Source of the DNA: Kappaphycus alvarezii
Lineage: Eukaryota; Rhodophyta; Florideophyceae; Gigartinales; Solieriaceae
Assembly: GCA_002205965.3 (NCBI GenBank)
Contig: NADL03000483.1
Location: forward strand, 1,612,001 to 1,676,000
Direction: 5' to 3'
Length of the DNA: 64,000 nucleotides
The notes under the pieces are model-generated. The model had not been told where the DNA came from, searched no databases, and worked only from the letters and a program-made list of their open reading frames with translations. Of this stretch, positions 20,220 through 34,500 are shown in pieces (position 1 is the stretch's first letter; every line of letters starts with the position of its first letter). The position numbers and the translations under genes are program-made.

Positions 20220-20700
20220 TAAAGCCATAGTTAGCGCCGTAGGCTACAGAGATTTTCTTAGGGGTTGTTTTGGACTATAGGTTGAGCATACTTTCAGCAG
20301 CTCGGCGGATATAAGGTTGCGTACGGCTTCTGTTTCCAAAAGAACCAGTACATCTTATGCTTGCATGTTTAAAATGACGGCCCTAAGCAGCCTGTCGTCG
20401 GAGGAAGGAGGAAAATGGCTTTCGACCAGTAGAACCGGCTTTTCTTTGGCGCAGATTCGTACCCTCATCTCGGAAAAGAGGCGACAAAGCTCCTTCCCCG
20501 ATATCTTTGCGTCGCCATGCATGAGTTTGTCGAAATTTAGCCCACTAGACGCAGTAAAATGCGCGTCCGTTACGTCATACCAACCAAAACGCTGCTGGAT
20601 TTTTCCCTTCGATCCATGGTTTAGGCTTACGTGCCTTATGCTTCTTAGGTTTAGCACGCACCGATGCGTGAGCCTTTACCTTGGATTGCGTGTTTGCGGA
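20220..20700 (-). pseudogene. Ty3/gypsy protease region with altered active site
   Basis: On the minus strand, VLVLLETEAVRNLISAELLK aligns by eye with the gypsy aspartic protease pattern 'LLDTGATRNLIS'. The DTG triad is replaced by ETE (codons at 20325-20336). The preceding frame (20355-20657) contains FDKLMHGDAKISGKELC, presumably the Gag-protease linker. A very basic AKPKKHKARKPKPW lies before it at about 20630-20670. Dead as read. Confidence 0.6.
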
Positions 20701-22051
20701 GGGGGGTGCGTGGAGGACGTGGTCAATCCTCATCGCCTCCGACCGATGTTACTCGGGAAGAGACTCTCATGCTGCGTTTTTTTGCTACCGCGATGACCTC
20801 AGGGCGGTATTTCTATACTATGAATGAATTATTGATATATTGTGCAGAGTCTGCTGATTTAGTTTGCTACTGAGTGTAGTGCAATCGACACTCGTACTGT
20901 ACTGCCACCGGCAGGTCTGGTTTTAGTGATCTTTTTGAGATCCAATTTTTATTCGTGCTGGCACTTTGCCACCAGCAGACACCGTGCTGTACGGGAATAA
21001 CAATCTTCGATTGTCGCCCACCATTATTCCTGGTACTGTATGCTCATCCGAAAAGGGTCGAGGGCTTGCAGTCCGGACCATTCGGCCCCAAAATTGGGCT
21101 TGACATTTTCGCAGGTGAAAGGCACCTATTTGGCCAAATGTCGATTTTATTTCTCTCTAACTTGGATCTCCACTACTTGGCTGACATTGAATTTACTTAC
21201 CTCGCCGCCATGGATAACCTTAACGTAGCTAATTAGTCTTTATACTTACCTGTAAAATAGGGCTCCAGATTAAAAAGAAACCCTGGTGTTGGCTCTGAAC
21301 TTGACTCCCAACTTACGCCTTTGCATAAACCTTGCAAACAGCAACTTTGTCTATAGCCACGCTTATCCACCCAGGTCCTCTTTTTATTTTATCGCTCTTT
21401 ATCCAATATTATAATACCACTTCTGTTGTTTACTCGCACTTTGCGCCACGGACTCCGGCGTCCATATAAAAATAGGAACTTCAAGGTTGCCTTTGGAGAC
21501 AACATACTTATCTCTAAAGGGGATATTCAGCACTGCTGACCCGATACTACCTCTTCTTTGCCGAGAATTACATCCCTGGTGTCTATGCTTCTTTGGGATC
21601 GATCTTTATCAAGGTTCTAGCAGTCCGCGGACCACGGTCCGGCCTTACAACCCGGAGGACAAGTGCACTGTCTAGCCATCCGAGGAATCACCGTCGCTCT
21701 TCCAGCCCCACTTCTCCTCGCCCTCTGCGAGCTGTGCTACTGCATCGGAGGGTGTTTAAAGAGAAGGAAGGAAAGCGAACAATTTGTGAGTCTTGGTGTG
21801 TGTGTGTTGGTTCTCTCATTGTCTGACGTTCCGTTCCTAGACGAGTAGAACTGAACACCGCGTATTGCACTACACTGATGCACCGGAGCAGCTGACGGAG
21901 CATCTGTAGCGAGTATAGCTTTGCTTTAGCATGTGGCCGAGGAGTGGCAGATATTCCGACACCGCTCAAAGTTGTGATCACGATACAGGTTCTTTTGGAA
22001 ACTGTTCGTGAGGCGTCCCACCTCCTCACAGTAAGATCAGACACGATACTT

Positions 22052-22600
22052 CTACTTACCTGCCGGGGTACCTGTACCAGATATGAAAGTTTCTGTTTTA
22101 TTCTTCAAGAAAGAAGTCAGCTCCGCGAGAAGGTTGGCTAGTGTGTCCACTTTGGACTCCAATATGGCACTCGAAGTGTCTAAGCGGCTTCGTGTACTTT
22201 TAGAGCAGCACTGATTGGCCGAAGAAGACGATTTAATACCGCAGGTCTGAACATAGAACACACGTCTTTCATTTTCGTAGTCGAGGACGATTTTCCTAGG
22301 CTACTCAATCGTTGACGCTCCTCGGAAGAACACTAGCTGCAGAATCTCCGGTGTGATCTTTAAGGCGTCGCCAAGCAGGCAGAACTTGGCTTTATTGTTG
22401 AACTGTGCCTTTATGGCGGCTGTATTCATCGAAAGAAGAGAGTCGGTCACGTAATTATAGTCTATTTTGGCGGAAGTGGCCACTCGGATGCTGTCATTGG
22501 GCTGTGTTTTCTCGTGAAAGTGCTCACACAAAGCATTTTTTTTTGAAAAACGGTCAAGAGCTTCGGCATTCAATCCTAAATCATCAGAAATCGGGTCCAA
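22052..22600 (-). pseudogene. Possible gag region of the Ty3/gypsy element
   Basis: Two short frames (22301-22600 and 22052-22261) lie at the 5' side of the minus-strand element, where Gag should be. They are helical and moderately charged, but I see no CCHC knuckle or major homology region. The call rests on position. Confidence 0.3.
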
Positions 22601-23289
22601 GAAAAACTCGCAGGACTCGCTGTTTAGAAGGGAAGCAGTGAAGTGGGTGGTTCTTCTTTTTTGTGGCGCCGCATGGCCACATTAGTAAAAGAAAACATTC
22701 TTTACGTCTGAAGAGATGGATCTGCCAAAGATACTAGATGAGTACCAAGTATTCGACATTATTGACTAGTTGCCCCGTCAAAAATAGTACCATGAAGACA
22801 AGTGTCGTTTCATCTATTGCGGATGTCGGCGTCTCTTGCTGAAATTTCTTTTCGTTCTTCCTTTTTAACTACTGCTGCCCCTCCCCCGTTACGGTCGGAA
22901 GTCTTGCCAGACACCCTTTAAAATGTAGACTGGGGTGGGACTAGTGTATTCTGTTGTACAGTAGCAAATATAGGATATACCCAATATATCAGCCAAAAAT
23001 TCGGCTCAACCGTACTCTAATGTATTGCGCTGTAGGCACTGTAGGCGCGACGCAGCAATATATCAAGTAACGAACAACAAAATAACATCTAGAGCATCAT
23101 TAAATACCTAAATTTATAAACATAAATAGATTATATGATCTAGATAGACCGAACACAAAAAATTTCTACTCTATAGATACAGTACAATTCAAATCTCTTA
23201 CAAGGGTGCAGTTGCGGGGACTATGGTAATCATTTCTGCATATGAAAATATTTTGATCTGTAATCAGGGGGCGAAGACGAAAACTAGCT

Positions 23290-23960
23290 TGTTAACTTAC
23301 TTTTTTAACTTAGTTCCATAAAGATAAGTTCATTTTCGCACCCCATAACCAGCTCCTTAAAATACTGGAAATTTTTCTCCCTCAGATTGTGCATTCGGGG
23401 GACTGCATCTAGATATGTCAAAACACCAAATTTGGTAACCTAATCCACATCCGTAAGTAGAACGCCTATTTCAAGTAGACATCACGCAAGAGTATAGTGG
23501 AGGAACAGTAGTTCTCAACGCTCCAGTTGACTCCAAAGAATTTTCGCAAAAGAGGCTCATAGCCCATGTTGAGTTCTTTAGGGTGTTCCTCGACATTATC
23601 GTAGACCTCGAGAACAAGAATTCTCATTTTGGTTCCTACGAAATTGTTTCAGTATCTGCGAGATCAAAAACTTTACAGGCTTGGTAATAAAATACTTTAA
23701 GGAAGACGGTACTGCGAAATTTGATGAGATGATGGAGAGCTACGTGCGGACAATAGCCGAGGAAGTATTTGAATTTCATAAAATTCGAAAGCTTCAGCAT
23801 CATGTCAATCTGAAGACAGAAAAAAATCTCTTGGAGCTGGATTCACATCCGGAAAGTCTATCGAAACTTTTGCCCTTCTCTCGTCTCGAGCTGCATCAGA
23901 CAGGTTGCGCATAACAATTCTATAAGTTTCGATCAAAGTTTTCGTAACGTACCAAGGCAA
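23290..23960 (-). pseudogene. Possible decayed coding segment (unknown family)
   Basis: On the minus strand three successive open stretches read like protein: one of about 60 codons at about 23730-23945 containing RIVMRNLSDAARDERRAK, then about 60 codons at about 23460-23635 containing RILVLEVYDNVEEHPKELNM, then one at about 23290-23420 containing PRMHNLREKNFQYFKELVM. They are separated by stops and frame changes. A 77-codon plus-strand frame (23681-23914) covers the same DNA, so strand is not certain. No family recognised. They lie just upstream of the possible gag of the Ty3 element. Confidence 0.25.
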
Positions 23961-26900
23961 CTTGGACGCTCACTGTGCTCAGTACATATCTTGCTCCTAA
24001 TCGAAGGTGATTCATACTCACTTTTATACTTCGAACCTCAAGAAAATGATAGTAGGATTTAATGGCCTAAATCTTTTAGGAAAGAAAATGTATAATTCAA
24101 CTAATCAAGCTTTTGACGTCCTCTTCGTAATGATAGATGCCAGCTACCTATTGAAACAATATTGAGCTCAGAAAAGAAAATTTTCAGAAATTAACTCGGT
24201 CGTGGCAGAGGAACCCCATTGACATAAAAAATGAACACGGTAATCGAAGCTGTGCATATTTTTGAGCTCAAAAATGTGATCAAGGCGATTCTACAGGAGG
24301 TATAAACGAGAGAGATTTATACAGAGAGGTAACCTTTAATGTGAGTTTACTTTATCTAATTAACTTCTTGAAAGACTTCTTGTAGCTAATATGCCCAGAA
24401 GTATCCTAAAATTCACTTTCCCCACACGGCAACCTGAAAATGCCCGTCAGTAAGGCTTGAATGTTTAAGTTGCGTAAAAAAGTTCACTTCTAGAGATTTC
24501 GCCTGCTTGCAAAAGATTCTGAAGCTTCACTAGTGAGCAATTATTTCATTATTTACCGCCAAGTAGAGCAATAGGACTTTTCCGTGTTACTGAGTGCTGT
24601 TATCTTCACTGATGGAGACTTTGAGAACCTCAAGAATATTTCAATTTGATACGTTTTTCTTTAGTACCTCTGAACTGAGAACTGTTTGGTGAAAATTTAT
24701 CTATATTTTTGTTGAGTGGTTTGCGCTATAAAAATCAGAATGAAACCAAGGAATATTCAACAGAAGTATTAGTCATCAGTTTAACCTTTTATTAGTCATA
24801 TTTGAACCAATATTCCCGCATTATTTCATTGGAAATAGTGCTTTAATGTATGAGCAACACGAAATGTCTGAAAAGTTTTGAAATATTATTTCTCTAGTGT
24901 TGAATCATATTTATTTTGTGACAATTTTTTGACAATAGGGGAATGATTGGCAGTTATTGGTGTAATGTAAATTATTAGTGATTAGATAAAGTTCAATTGA
25001 GAGTTTTCATTATTTATCCTTACATGAACCGTTCTAGGTCCTAGCATGAACTAATTTGTGTTAGGGGAAGTTTGTCTTCTAAAATAATGAAATTGCTTCG
25101 ATCTTGGCCCAAATTATGCATTCATGGCTTTAAAATTCAATTCTGAAATACATATTTCACTTACTTTGAAGCTCAATATAGAAAAATGTTGTAACTATAC
25201 TCTTACTAGAGTTATTTTGTAACTACCATGCATAAATTTTTCAAGAACGCATTTTTCGATCGCCTTCACGAGTACTTGTTATCTCAAAAATTATCCAAAA
25301 TCATGTAATTGTCCGCCCATATTAATTAGGACATAAATATCAACTATTATTCCAGATAAATTTCTTTAATCACAGTATGAGGGTAAAGAGAACTTTGCAC
25401 CTCATTACCCAAATCATCCTGGAGTCTCATTTATTCCCAGTCTATGAAAAATCATTCATTTCAAAGTACGGAGAATTTAAATGACCTCATGTCGGATTTA
25501 AAATTTTCGCGATTATTGGAAAATTCACTACATTGGGAGCTTTGAAGGTGAATATCGAGGAAAAGATTGCAAAAGTTTAGATAATATTGATTCTGTTAAC
25601 AATTTTTGTTTTTGGAGTTTCTACTTTTTTTTGGAATGCAATCGGTTACAGTTGAAACAAAGATATATAATGCTCTCGGAGCGTATAGAAAAATATTATT
25701 TCACTTTTCTGTCCACTTTCCTGTGTTTAGAATCTTCCATTAACTCCTAAAATATGGATCTTTTTAAAAAATACCTCGAGATCTATCAAATTTTGAAATG
25801 AATTTGCGAAACGACCTTAAGCATTCCAATCCGGTCCAAACTAAAAGGAGGGGAATATACAACGGAGATGTTTGATATAACTAAGAGATGAGTCAGATCA
25901 TAAGGGTATTAAGAAATGACACGGCCGAAAAGCAAATTTAATTCTTGAGGCTTTCCTGTCAGAAAAAATTGTTGCTGGGGTAAAATCCCTAATCATAATA
26001 GATAATCAAACAACGGAAAGACATTTTATTACTGAAGTTACAAGCTTTGTACTTGCTAAATGGAATGAATTACGTTACAATTAAAATAAAGGAACTTCAA
26101 GGAGTTGATAAGTAAGTTAAAATCCTAAAATACATTGACAATTTTAGCACTTTGAACTTCAATTGTAAATGGGTTCGATTACGAATTTATCATTTATCAG
26201 TATTTAATCATCAGGTTTGAGACATGCATTTTTTTTCAAGTAGAATTCTATTACATTAATACAGTCGATGGCGACACGCTGCTAATTCCACTTTTATTAC
26301 GTTACGGATTGCTTTATCGTGCCCTTTCATGAAAAAGATCAGGACTTAAATGCATCACTAATAATGTAACGAGAATCCTGGATATAAAATTGAGCTGTTA
26401 ATGAGATCCCAGTTAATATTGACAAAAAAAATTAACACGAAAGAGCCAGTCAAAACAATTCGACAGTAATTTGTTGAGTTTTTACCTATCTGGTTTTATC
26501 TGTGTGTAAGAACCATGGAAAAATTTTAGTTGGTACGCTTGGTAACCATAAACAGACGCGTTTCAGACATTTGATATGTTTGTGAATCAATTTCTTGCGT
26601 GGTTTTTTCATAAGGTCAATTAAAATGACTTCCAACTCAGGGCAATTATTACATATAGCTAAAGTATAGGTAATCTCCTTATGTTCTGCAGTGCATCAGT
26701 CACGGTGAAAATACTCCGAACGAATTCGTATTCTTAAAAAGCGCAATTGATATTGTCGCGTGTTACGCTATAATACAATACCAAGAACTAGTAGCGGGGC
26801 TATAAAAACTATTTTACAACCTGAAACAATCAGAATAAAGTATGATGCGGTTGAATGATGACGAAAATTGCGCTAACCTCCAAAGCGAACTATACTACGA

Positions 26901-29900
26901 TATGTTTTGTTTAAGTTTCGAAAACCCCGGTTCTCTCACAAAAAAATGTCATTATTCGTGACAAGTGTTGCGAGATGAAACTAACAAAGGTTCTTTGCTT
27001 ATGAAGATAAGTAAGGAGTAAGTTTTCAATGGTTTAAGAATAGTATCACTCCTAAACTTAACTAAAATCCGTTGGTGAAGTCGTGAAGTTGCATGAAGTT
27101 TGCCCCAATACTGAGTTCAACTAGGCGATGCAGTGGTGTACTGCGGTGATGAAGGAAGTAGAAGGCATAGAAGCCACTAACGAAACTGTTTCTAACGCTT
27201 ATGTGAAGGTTACTGGTCATTTGAAGCGGTTTAGATTTTACGACGGTTTAAATTGTCAAATTTCACCTACGCGGACCAAAATACTGGCGAGGGTTCAGCT
27301 CGCCCACAACTATGCGCCACGCATGACCTAGATGCGAGCCAAAAATAATTACCCAGAAATTAAACTGCACCGACGATGTGACAATAGAGATCAGAGCACG
27401 GGGAGTTAGCCAGAAACTGTTCCCTCCAACTATGTAGTGGAAAATCTGTAATTTAAGTTTGTGCTCCGGGCCACAGCCGGCGCCCATCTGATCGTCCGTT
27501 GGTCCGTCTAAAGACTACTGAATTCGCTGCCACCAGCACTTAAGCGCAGTTAAACCCCTCCGGAGTAAAACGTTGGTGCGAGAACATCACAAATCAACTT
27601 CCACACAGGATACACATTCTCCCTCGCGACTTAAAATTGTCTACATAGGTGTATGCGCTAAAACACTCGAACCACGTTGGATATTTTAAATTTCAATTTT
27701 GGAGAACAATTAATGTCCCTTATTCATGATTGAGTGCAAGGATTGAAGTCCTGATTAATTACGTTTTAGTAAAATTTTGAATCATATGAATTTTGCTTAA
27801 CATAGATTTGATTTTACGATTGCCTAAAGACAAAACATGAAAAATGATATTCAATGGGGTTTTTAACAGAGTATATCATAAATTACGTTGATCGATTGAA
27901 ATTAACTTAGCTCAAATAACTAAAGATGATTTACGGCAAGTTGGGATAAGTTTCCAGAATCCATGCCATACGAATTTCTTTCGTAAATTACAAATAGGAT
28001 AATTTATATAAACAGCAATAATATTATAGAGAAAGGGGAAGAAAGCTGTATTTATCCGTGTCAATATTCCATACAACATATAACAGAGCAAATCTGAAAG
28101 TAAAGTTTCTAAAAGAAGTTACAGATTGGAAGCCATGAACCAATTTGGCATGCTACCGCCTACGATTGTCGTATAAAGTTCACGTTTACTAAAGTAGATA
28201 AAAATACTACGGTGATATCTAGCAAAATGTTTTCATAGCCGTTCAAGACAATAGAGAGGCTCGAAAGTTTTGATTGGTACAAAATATGCAATAGGAACTT
28301 TTAGAAGACTCCTCAAGGTAGTGAAATCCTTTATTTTTAGGGGTAATATGTAACTGAAGACTTATATATCATTAAATAGATTAAGGGACTTGTTTTGGAT
28401 TGGAAATATCAAAGATTTTCAATAGTGTTTTTCATTCGTTTCCAATAAAAATTGATAATCCGTACCTTTAACGCGATAATTATTCCCAGAATATATCTTA
28501 ACTCTACCATAAATATTGATTTTCAAAAAAAATGAATCGAATATATAATGAGGTAAAATTAATTGATAAAAGTGGTTCAAAACCTTACGCAAAAATTTGT
28601 AAAATTCCAGTAGAAGAGATGAATGTGATGCCGACTATTTCTCGCTTAAAAGAGACTAGCTTGCTACCCAAAATTTATTTTTTGAAAATGAAAATGAATC
28701 TAAGACCTTTTCCTACGTATAAAATTCTCTCCCTGCAGTAAGTGAAATGCAACTTTTTAGTTCAAATCCAGTAATTGAAGTTCATAAATATTATTGAAAA
28801 TTATGTTTAGGAATGTAATCCAACAATGGAAGGAATTGGTTTTCGAAATACTCATTATCTGAGCTACGTCTCCGTAACTCCTACCGAAGCTAATGATTTC
28901 GAGAATATTAACAAAAAAACCAATTCTATATAACTGTTTGAATTGGTAGTGTCATGAAATTCCGCAAAAATTTCTGAATCAGCTTTCAAAACATATGATA
29001 AATTGTCGAAAATTTCATCAACATGTGGCAGTCTTATGGGTAAATACATGTATATTTCACTCGAATGTTTTTGTCTAGAAGTAGCCACTATATTTATTTT
29101 CTGATTTATTGGGTTTCAGTAGCACTTTTCGATCCTTGCGGAATAAAAATCATCGCATTAGAACTGAAAGTCCTAGTCCCCATATATAGGAGCTACATCA
29201 CTATCTGTCGCAGAAAAATTTAAAGTATTGAATAGATCTCCGAAAACCGAAAATCGTCAAACAGAATGGTTCAGAAATTTCCCTTTCGTATCTTTCTATC
29301 GGTTTTAAAGCCAATCATGGCTATAATAAAATTGTAATTCCAATTATTAGTTGATATTGCAGTTATTGAGTCCAGGTAAGGTAGAAAATCATTTCATGCT
29401 CTATTGTAACTTTAATATTCCGGGTTTAGCTCTTAATATGATCTTTGAAAGAGGTTGATAGGTAATCTATAAAATAACCTGAACTACAACAAAAATTGTA
29501 TTGATGAAATTACAGACTCACTGTGACTTTGTGCTAATTATACTACCAAAAGCTTTGCTGAAGGGTCTTTCTCTCCATTCTTAAGAATAGTAATTATCTT
29601 TGACAGGATAAGGAGACAATTGAAAGTTTTACAGGCTGAAGTTATTGGCGCTGTATGTATGCCATTATTTTGTTGCATTTCATCAGTTACAATCTAGAAG
29701 TATTAGTAATTGAATAGCTGAAATACTTTATTTTCATCGGAAGCTCTTTTTGGAATCGGAAATAAAAACAAATCCAATCAAGAATGAGTCACTTTCATTT
29801 CAAGTCTTCACGAAAATTTTTGTCGAGTGTCCATAGTTCCCCGTGCCGGTGTAAGGCGCCATTATATCATCACGCAAATAATACCTGAACGAGAAAGCTG

Positions 29901-31550
29901 GGATAATTGTTTTGCAAAAATCTTACAGAAGTTCGTGAGCTGAAGTTATGATGGACCCATCAATCTCATTGGTTAATAATGGAATCTTTCGTTTAAGTTA
30001 TAAGAAGCTGAAACCTTCGATTCTCCGACGTTTATGAGACTCCGAAAATCATAAGTTCTTTTATTAATTCAACTTATTTCCGATACAATAGTATGTATAT
30101 AGTAAATTGGAGGATCTGAAACCTATTATGAACCCTAAATGAAGCTATAGTGCCATCTTCGGAAGAATTTATCCATGGTTAGTTTGTTTGAAGACATCGT
30201 AATAACTTACCGATGTACTACTTGACAGTAAAAAACTGGCTGAAGTATTTTATACATCAAGGCCTGGGTTATATACGACAAGATAAATCTCCCTGCGATT
30301 TATATCTAAATCATTTTTTTCAATACCAGTCACTGTAAAACGTTTTTGCGCTTTGACGTTTTGAAAAGCGGAGGGAATTTACTACTGTAGCTGTACGTCT
30401 ACTTGAAGAGACCATTATCTGTGTCTATATTATAATGGAAAAGCGAAACAAATATTATGTTGCTTTAGCTCAGCCAGTAATTCACGTTAAAAGAAAATAC
30501 AAGTAGGCAAATTATTCACTAGACTATCAAGGAAGCCGGTGCGTTTTTTTGTCGTCTCTTGTTATCCGAATATTTGACAAGAGTAATGTGCTTTCTGTAT
30601 TAATTAACTTAGTATTTGGAACCAGCAAACTTAGAATACGCTAATATATGAAAAGATATTTTATCTCAGGTTCTATGTACTCAGGCTAAATAAATGTACT
30701 GCAAAGCGTAACGAATCCTCAAAGCGAAATTTGTAGGTCAGATTGATTATTAGTATATTACGCACTTAGAACCACCAGAATGGTAATGAAACGTGTGAAA
30801 TAAATTGCTACAGGAGATTAGATTGCAGGGAAGCTTAAGTTTTCAAAAAAATCATTTCTTACCAACAGCGGATAGATGACTTCATTTGAGCCGACAGGCC
30901 ACTACTATAGTGCACAAACGCACAAAACGAGGACTGCTTAAAACTTTTGCGAAAATATGCCACATAAATTCTTCATACTACCTATGATTTTTATAATTAT
31001 AGTGATTATAATCATCTTTTTCTCTGAAAGGGTGATCCACCTGCTTATCAAGACAATTTCCCATCATAAATAATGAAATTTCACTCTTAAGCCCAATGAG
31101 GGTTTTTTCATGCTGCATACAAAAAATGAAAGGCCTTAAATCCATGTCATGTAACCAAAATAAGCTGATTTAAAGATCCAAATGATATCTTGGGACGCAA
31201 AACTGCAGCTATTGTATTCAAGATGCTGCATTTTTCAATCAAAAAATTTAAAGCGGCAAAGGAGAGTTTTTTTGTTTACAATGCCTTAGAATTTTATAGA
31301 CGGCAGTGAGAGCGGGTTTGGTCGTAGAAATTGATCCTGTAGTGTTCATGATGGAATTATTTCTACATATTAACCGATTGATATATATTTACGTAATAAT
31401 TTTATGAAGGTAGGATTAGATGGATTTGGGGTGCTATATGAGAGGGGTGACTACTCGGCTTTATCAGAAGTAGTTATGCGATTTCACCCATGTGTACCGC
31501 GTCTGTAATATGTCGCGCCCCACAACATGCAGAGTTATGCCCCCCTATTC

Positions 31551-31571
31551 AAACCTAATTGTTTTAGGTTT
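31551..31571. repeat. Short inverted repeat, 8-bp arms
   Basis: AAACCTAA and TTAGGTTT separated by 5 nt, inside a small GC-richer island of the AT-rich desert. Confidence 0.5.
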
Positions 31572-34500
31572 GTTACAGTGGGGTATTTAGTAATTTGCAT
31601 GTTGCACCTGCATATGTATGTGATAAAGTAAAGACTAATTACTACATATATGGATTAAATTATCGCTAAGTTGAAATAAAAATGACCGCAAAGGGATAAA
31701 AGTAGTGACTTCGCTTAAAGTGAAAGTCATGAATGATTTGTAAAATTATAGTTACAAAGGAACATTCAAAAGAGAGTAAGGGCATACAATTTAGGTTCAA
31801 GATGAGTAATTGATGACTTTGACTCTACTCCGGCCCGAATAAAATACAATTATCCAATAATTACATTCAATTTAATAGCGAATCTCTTTTCAAACGGTAC
31901 AATTGATAGCAAGAAATTCGAATGAGATGTATAGGTGCCATTATTAGTGCTCTTTTTCAGTATTATCTCTAGGTTACCTGTAAAGTGGATCAATGTTTAC
32001 TTTAAGCTCTTCGATCTTCAAGGAAAATTAGTTCCTTCTTGAAGGCCTGTACTTGTATGTTCACCTACTTTTCTGCCAGATACTACCGGAATAAGTTTTA
32101 AGACCACTCAAGATGTTTCGAAACAAGGGTAATAGGGACAATTTTAGTTTCTTATGAGATGCAATTATAAAGAAGAGTACCAGGCAGCAAATTTATTTAA
32201 GGGAGCTCAGAGGTGGACTGAACTAATAACGCATACGATTCAGAAAAAATATAACTTCCTTTAAGAACTATACGTCTGAAATAAACGCAAAATTTTCATC
32301 AGTATAATCTGATTAAAAGAAACTGTAGACAGCCTGTTTGTCCCCCTCCAGCCTGAGGAAAATGTTGAAACCGGCGCAATCGAAAAATGATGTGAAACTT
32401 AATTCGGAACAGGTCTTTATTAACACACTTTTTCACATACTCAGCCATGAAAACTTGATGAAGGTGAAAATATCAACCTAGTTCTGGTACTCAGCCCTGT
32501 TCAATTTCCGTGGACAAAAAAATCTGAAAACGCGACCATAGACTCATTTTCCACTCAGACAATGAATACATGGGTGCCTTTTTATGGTAATATCTATATA
32601 TTTACGTTTTGAAACATTGCCCATTATGACAAGCCAACCCCATCATGTTACCTTTTTGTGACTACTTATTCTTAGATAATTAGAGCACATGCATTGAAAA
32701 ATTCAGAAAAATGAATTCAAGGCAAATATTTGTAAGAATGATTTGTGCAAAAATATCTCACTTCAGTGGGAAAATAAAATTGAATAGTACAACTTGCGTA
32801 TTAAACAATTCTCAGCAAATAATTATGAGATGTCTCCATCTCAATCATGGAAATTATTTCAAATTAGATTAGATTAAAGGAAACAGTATTTATTTGAAAA
32901 GGCCCAAAAAATCCTTCACATTTTATTCTAAGCCATAAAGGGTGTATTTGTGTGAGATTCTGGAATTTGAATTTGAAAAGAAACTAACTAAACTTTTAGT
33001 ACTTAAAAACAGCTCTGAGGAATTTAAGAGATCTCCCCGTTTCATTTATAAGTTACGCTAGAAGTAACCTGTTATTCGGAAATATTTGTCTTTTTAATAT
33101 ATAATACAAGTTCAAAGGATTCCTGTTTGCCGATCAGCACTTTATTCGATTTCAGCTGAAATCATGAGGACGGAAAATGTTTTTCACGTAAAGATGAGTC
33201 CGATTTACTGCTGGGTGTGCATATTAATCGGCATGTATATACCATGTACCAAGAAAAGCATAATAAATTGACCCTAAAATAGGAAAGGCAAGCTAAAAAA
33301 GTATAAAGTAAACTATAAGCAGTGAAAAATCAGTACGAAATGCATTATGCATCGATTAATGGTACTTCAGACCACATATAGCCAATCAATAGACTTACTT
33401 ACCGCAGAATTTCTTTACATTTTGCCATCTTTATGAATATAATACGAAATGGATCCAGAATTTAATTGATTAATTCATATTAGAGTAGGTGGTGTTAATT
33501 TCCAATTTTACGTGCTCATGCCGCATTCTACCCATTTAGGTTAATAAAAATTTACCTTTGTATAACATCTTGAACCAATTCTATAGATCTTATGTTATGC
33601 ATAATACCATCTCTTGTAGTTTACGAAGAGTATAAAATCACCACCAAGTTTTTCCACTGTCTCATTACCTCAATAAAACTACTGTAGACTTCAATGAAAC
33701 TCAATAGAGGTATATTTCCATAAATTAGGAAACAGTTTTGAGTATCGGGAATTGGATCAACGTTAATGTTTACTATGCTTCCTGTAAGATTCTAAAGTAC
33801 GCCAAACAATTTTATGGAAAATTAATATGGAAATGTTATCGATGAGTCAGATGAACAGTGGTCTATTCTGATATAGCATATCTGTAACTGCGAACACGAA
33901 AATTACAGTGTATCTAAAGTAATTCATTTTAAAATTAATTTCGCTTCCTGAGATTGTTAGGTTGATAAGCCTCAGTGCTACTTTTCAAAAAATAAAAATT
34001 ATTGACGAAAAAGAATATAACTGAATACTGTTAGGTTAGTTTCAGAACTTTTTTCAATTTATTTCCTTTTTGCACCTACTTATACACTGATTGAGTAATT
34101 TATTACTAAGTAATGCAGAGAAAAATCAATGCTCTAAGGAACTCGCATTAATTTGGTAAAAGAATTGCTGAGTTTTATCGACTAACTCGAACTGAAGAAG
34201 GAAAATACTGAGTAGTTTGGTTGCGGGGAAGATGATATGGAAGGCGATGAGATTTCTGGATACTAAACTCCTGAGAAAAGTAGTGAGATTGCGTCTTTTG
34301 CTTTTTTCAGTATGGAATATGAATTGAAAGCCAAAAATTGCATACAAATATATAGAAGTTATAAGGTTAGTAACTTTAGTGCTTCAAAAAATGATTTTCA
34401 AAATTATTGATTCAAAAATGACCACATGAAAAATACAAAATTTCTGTTTTACATGAAGAAATGAGTTTCACTACAGCTATATTAATTGCAATATTTAAGA

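Larger units (their letters stand above)
17166..22600 (-). mobile_element. Decayed Ty3/gypsy LTR retrotransposon
   Basis: Read right to left on the minus strand: a possible gag region (22.0-22.6 kb), protease (about 20.3 kb), reverse transcriptase (19.1-19.8 kb), RNase H (18.4-19.0 kb) and integrase (17.17-18.2 kb). Integrase after RNase H is the Ty3/gypsy (Metaviridae) order. Each domain is recognisable only in fragments separated by stops and frameshifts, and the protease and RT active sites are altered. Matching LTRs were not found by eye. Confidence 0.8.

Noticed and set aside
20317-20796. 159-codon plus-strand frame
   Set aside because: Antisense to the protease-linker region of the Ty3 element; the minus strand carries the recognisable motifs.
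24001-24165. 54-codon plus-strand frame in AT-rich DNA
   Set aside because: Length is within the range expected by chance for this composition and neighbouring frames look equally protein-like.
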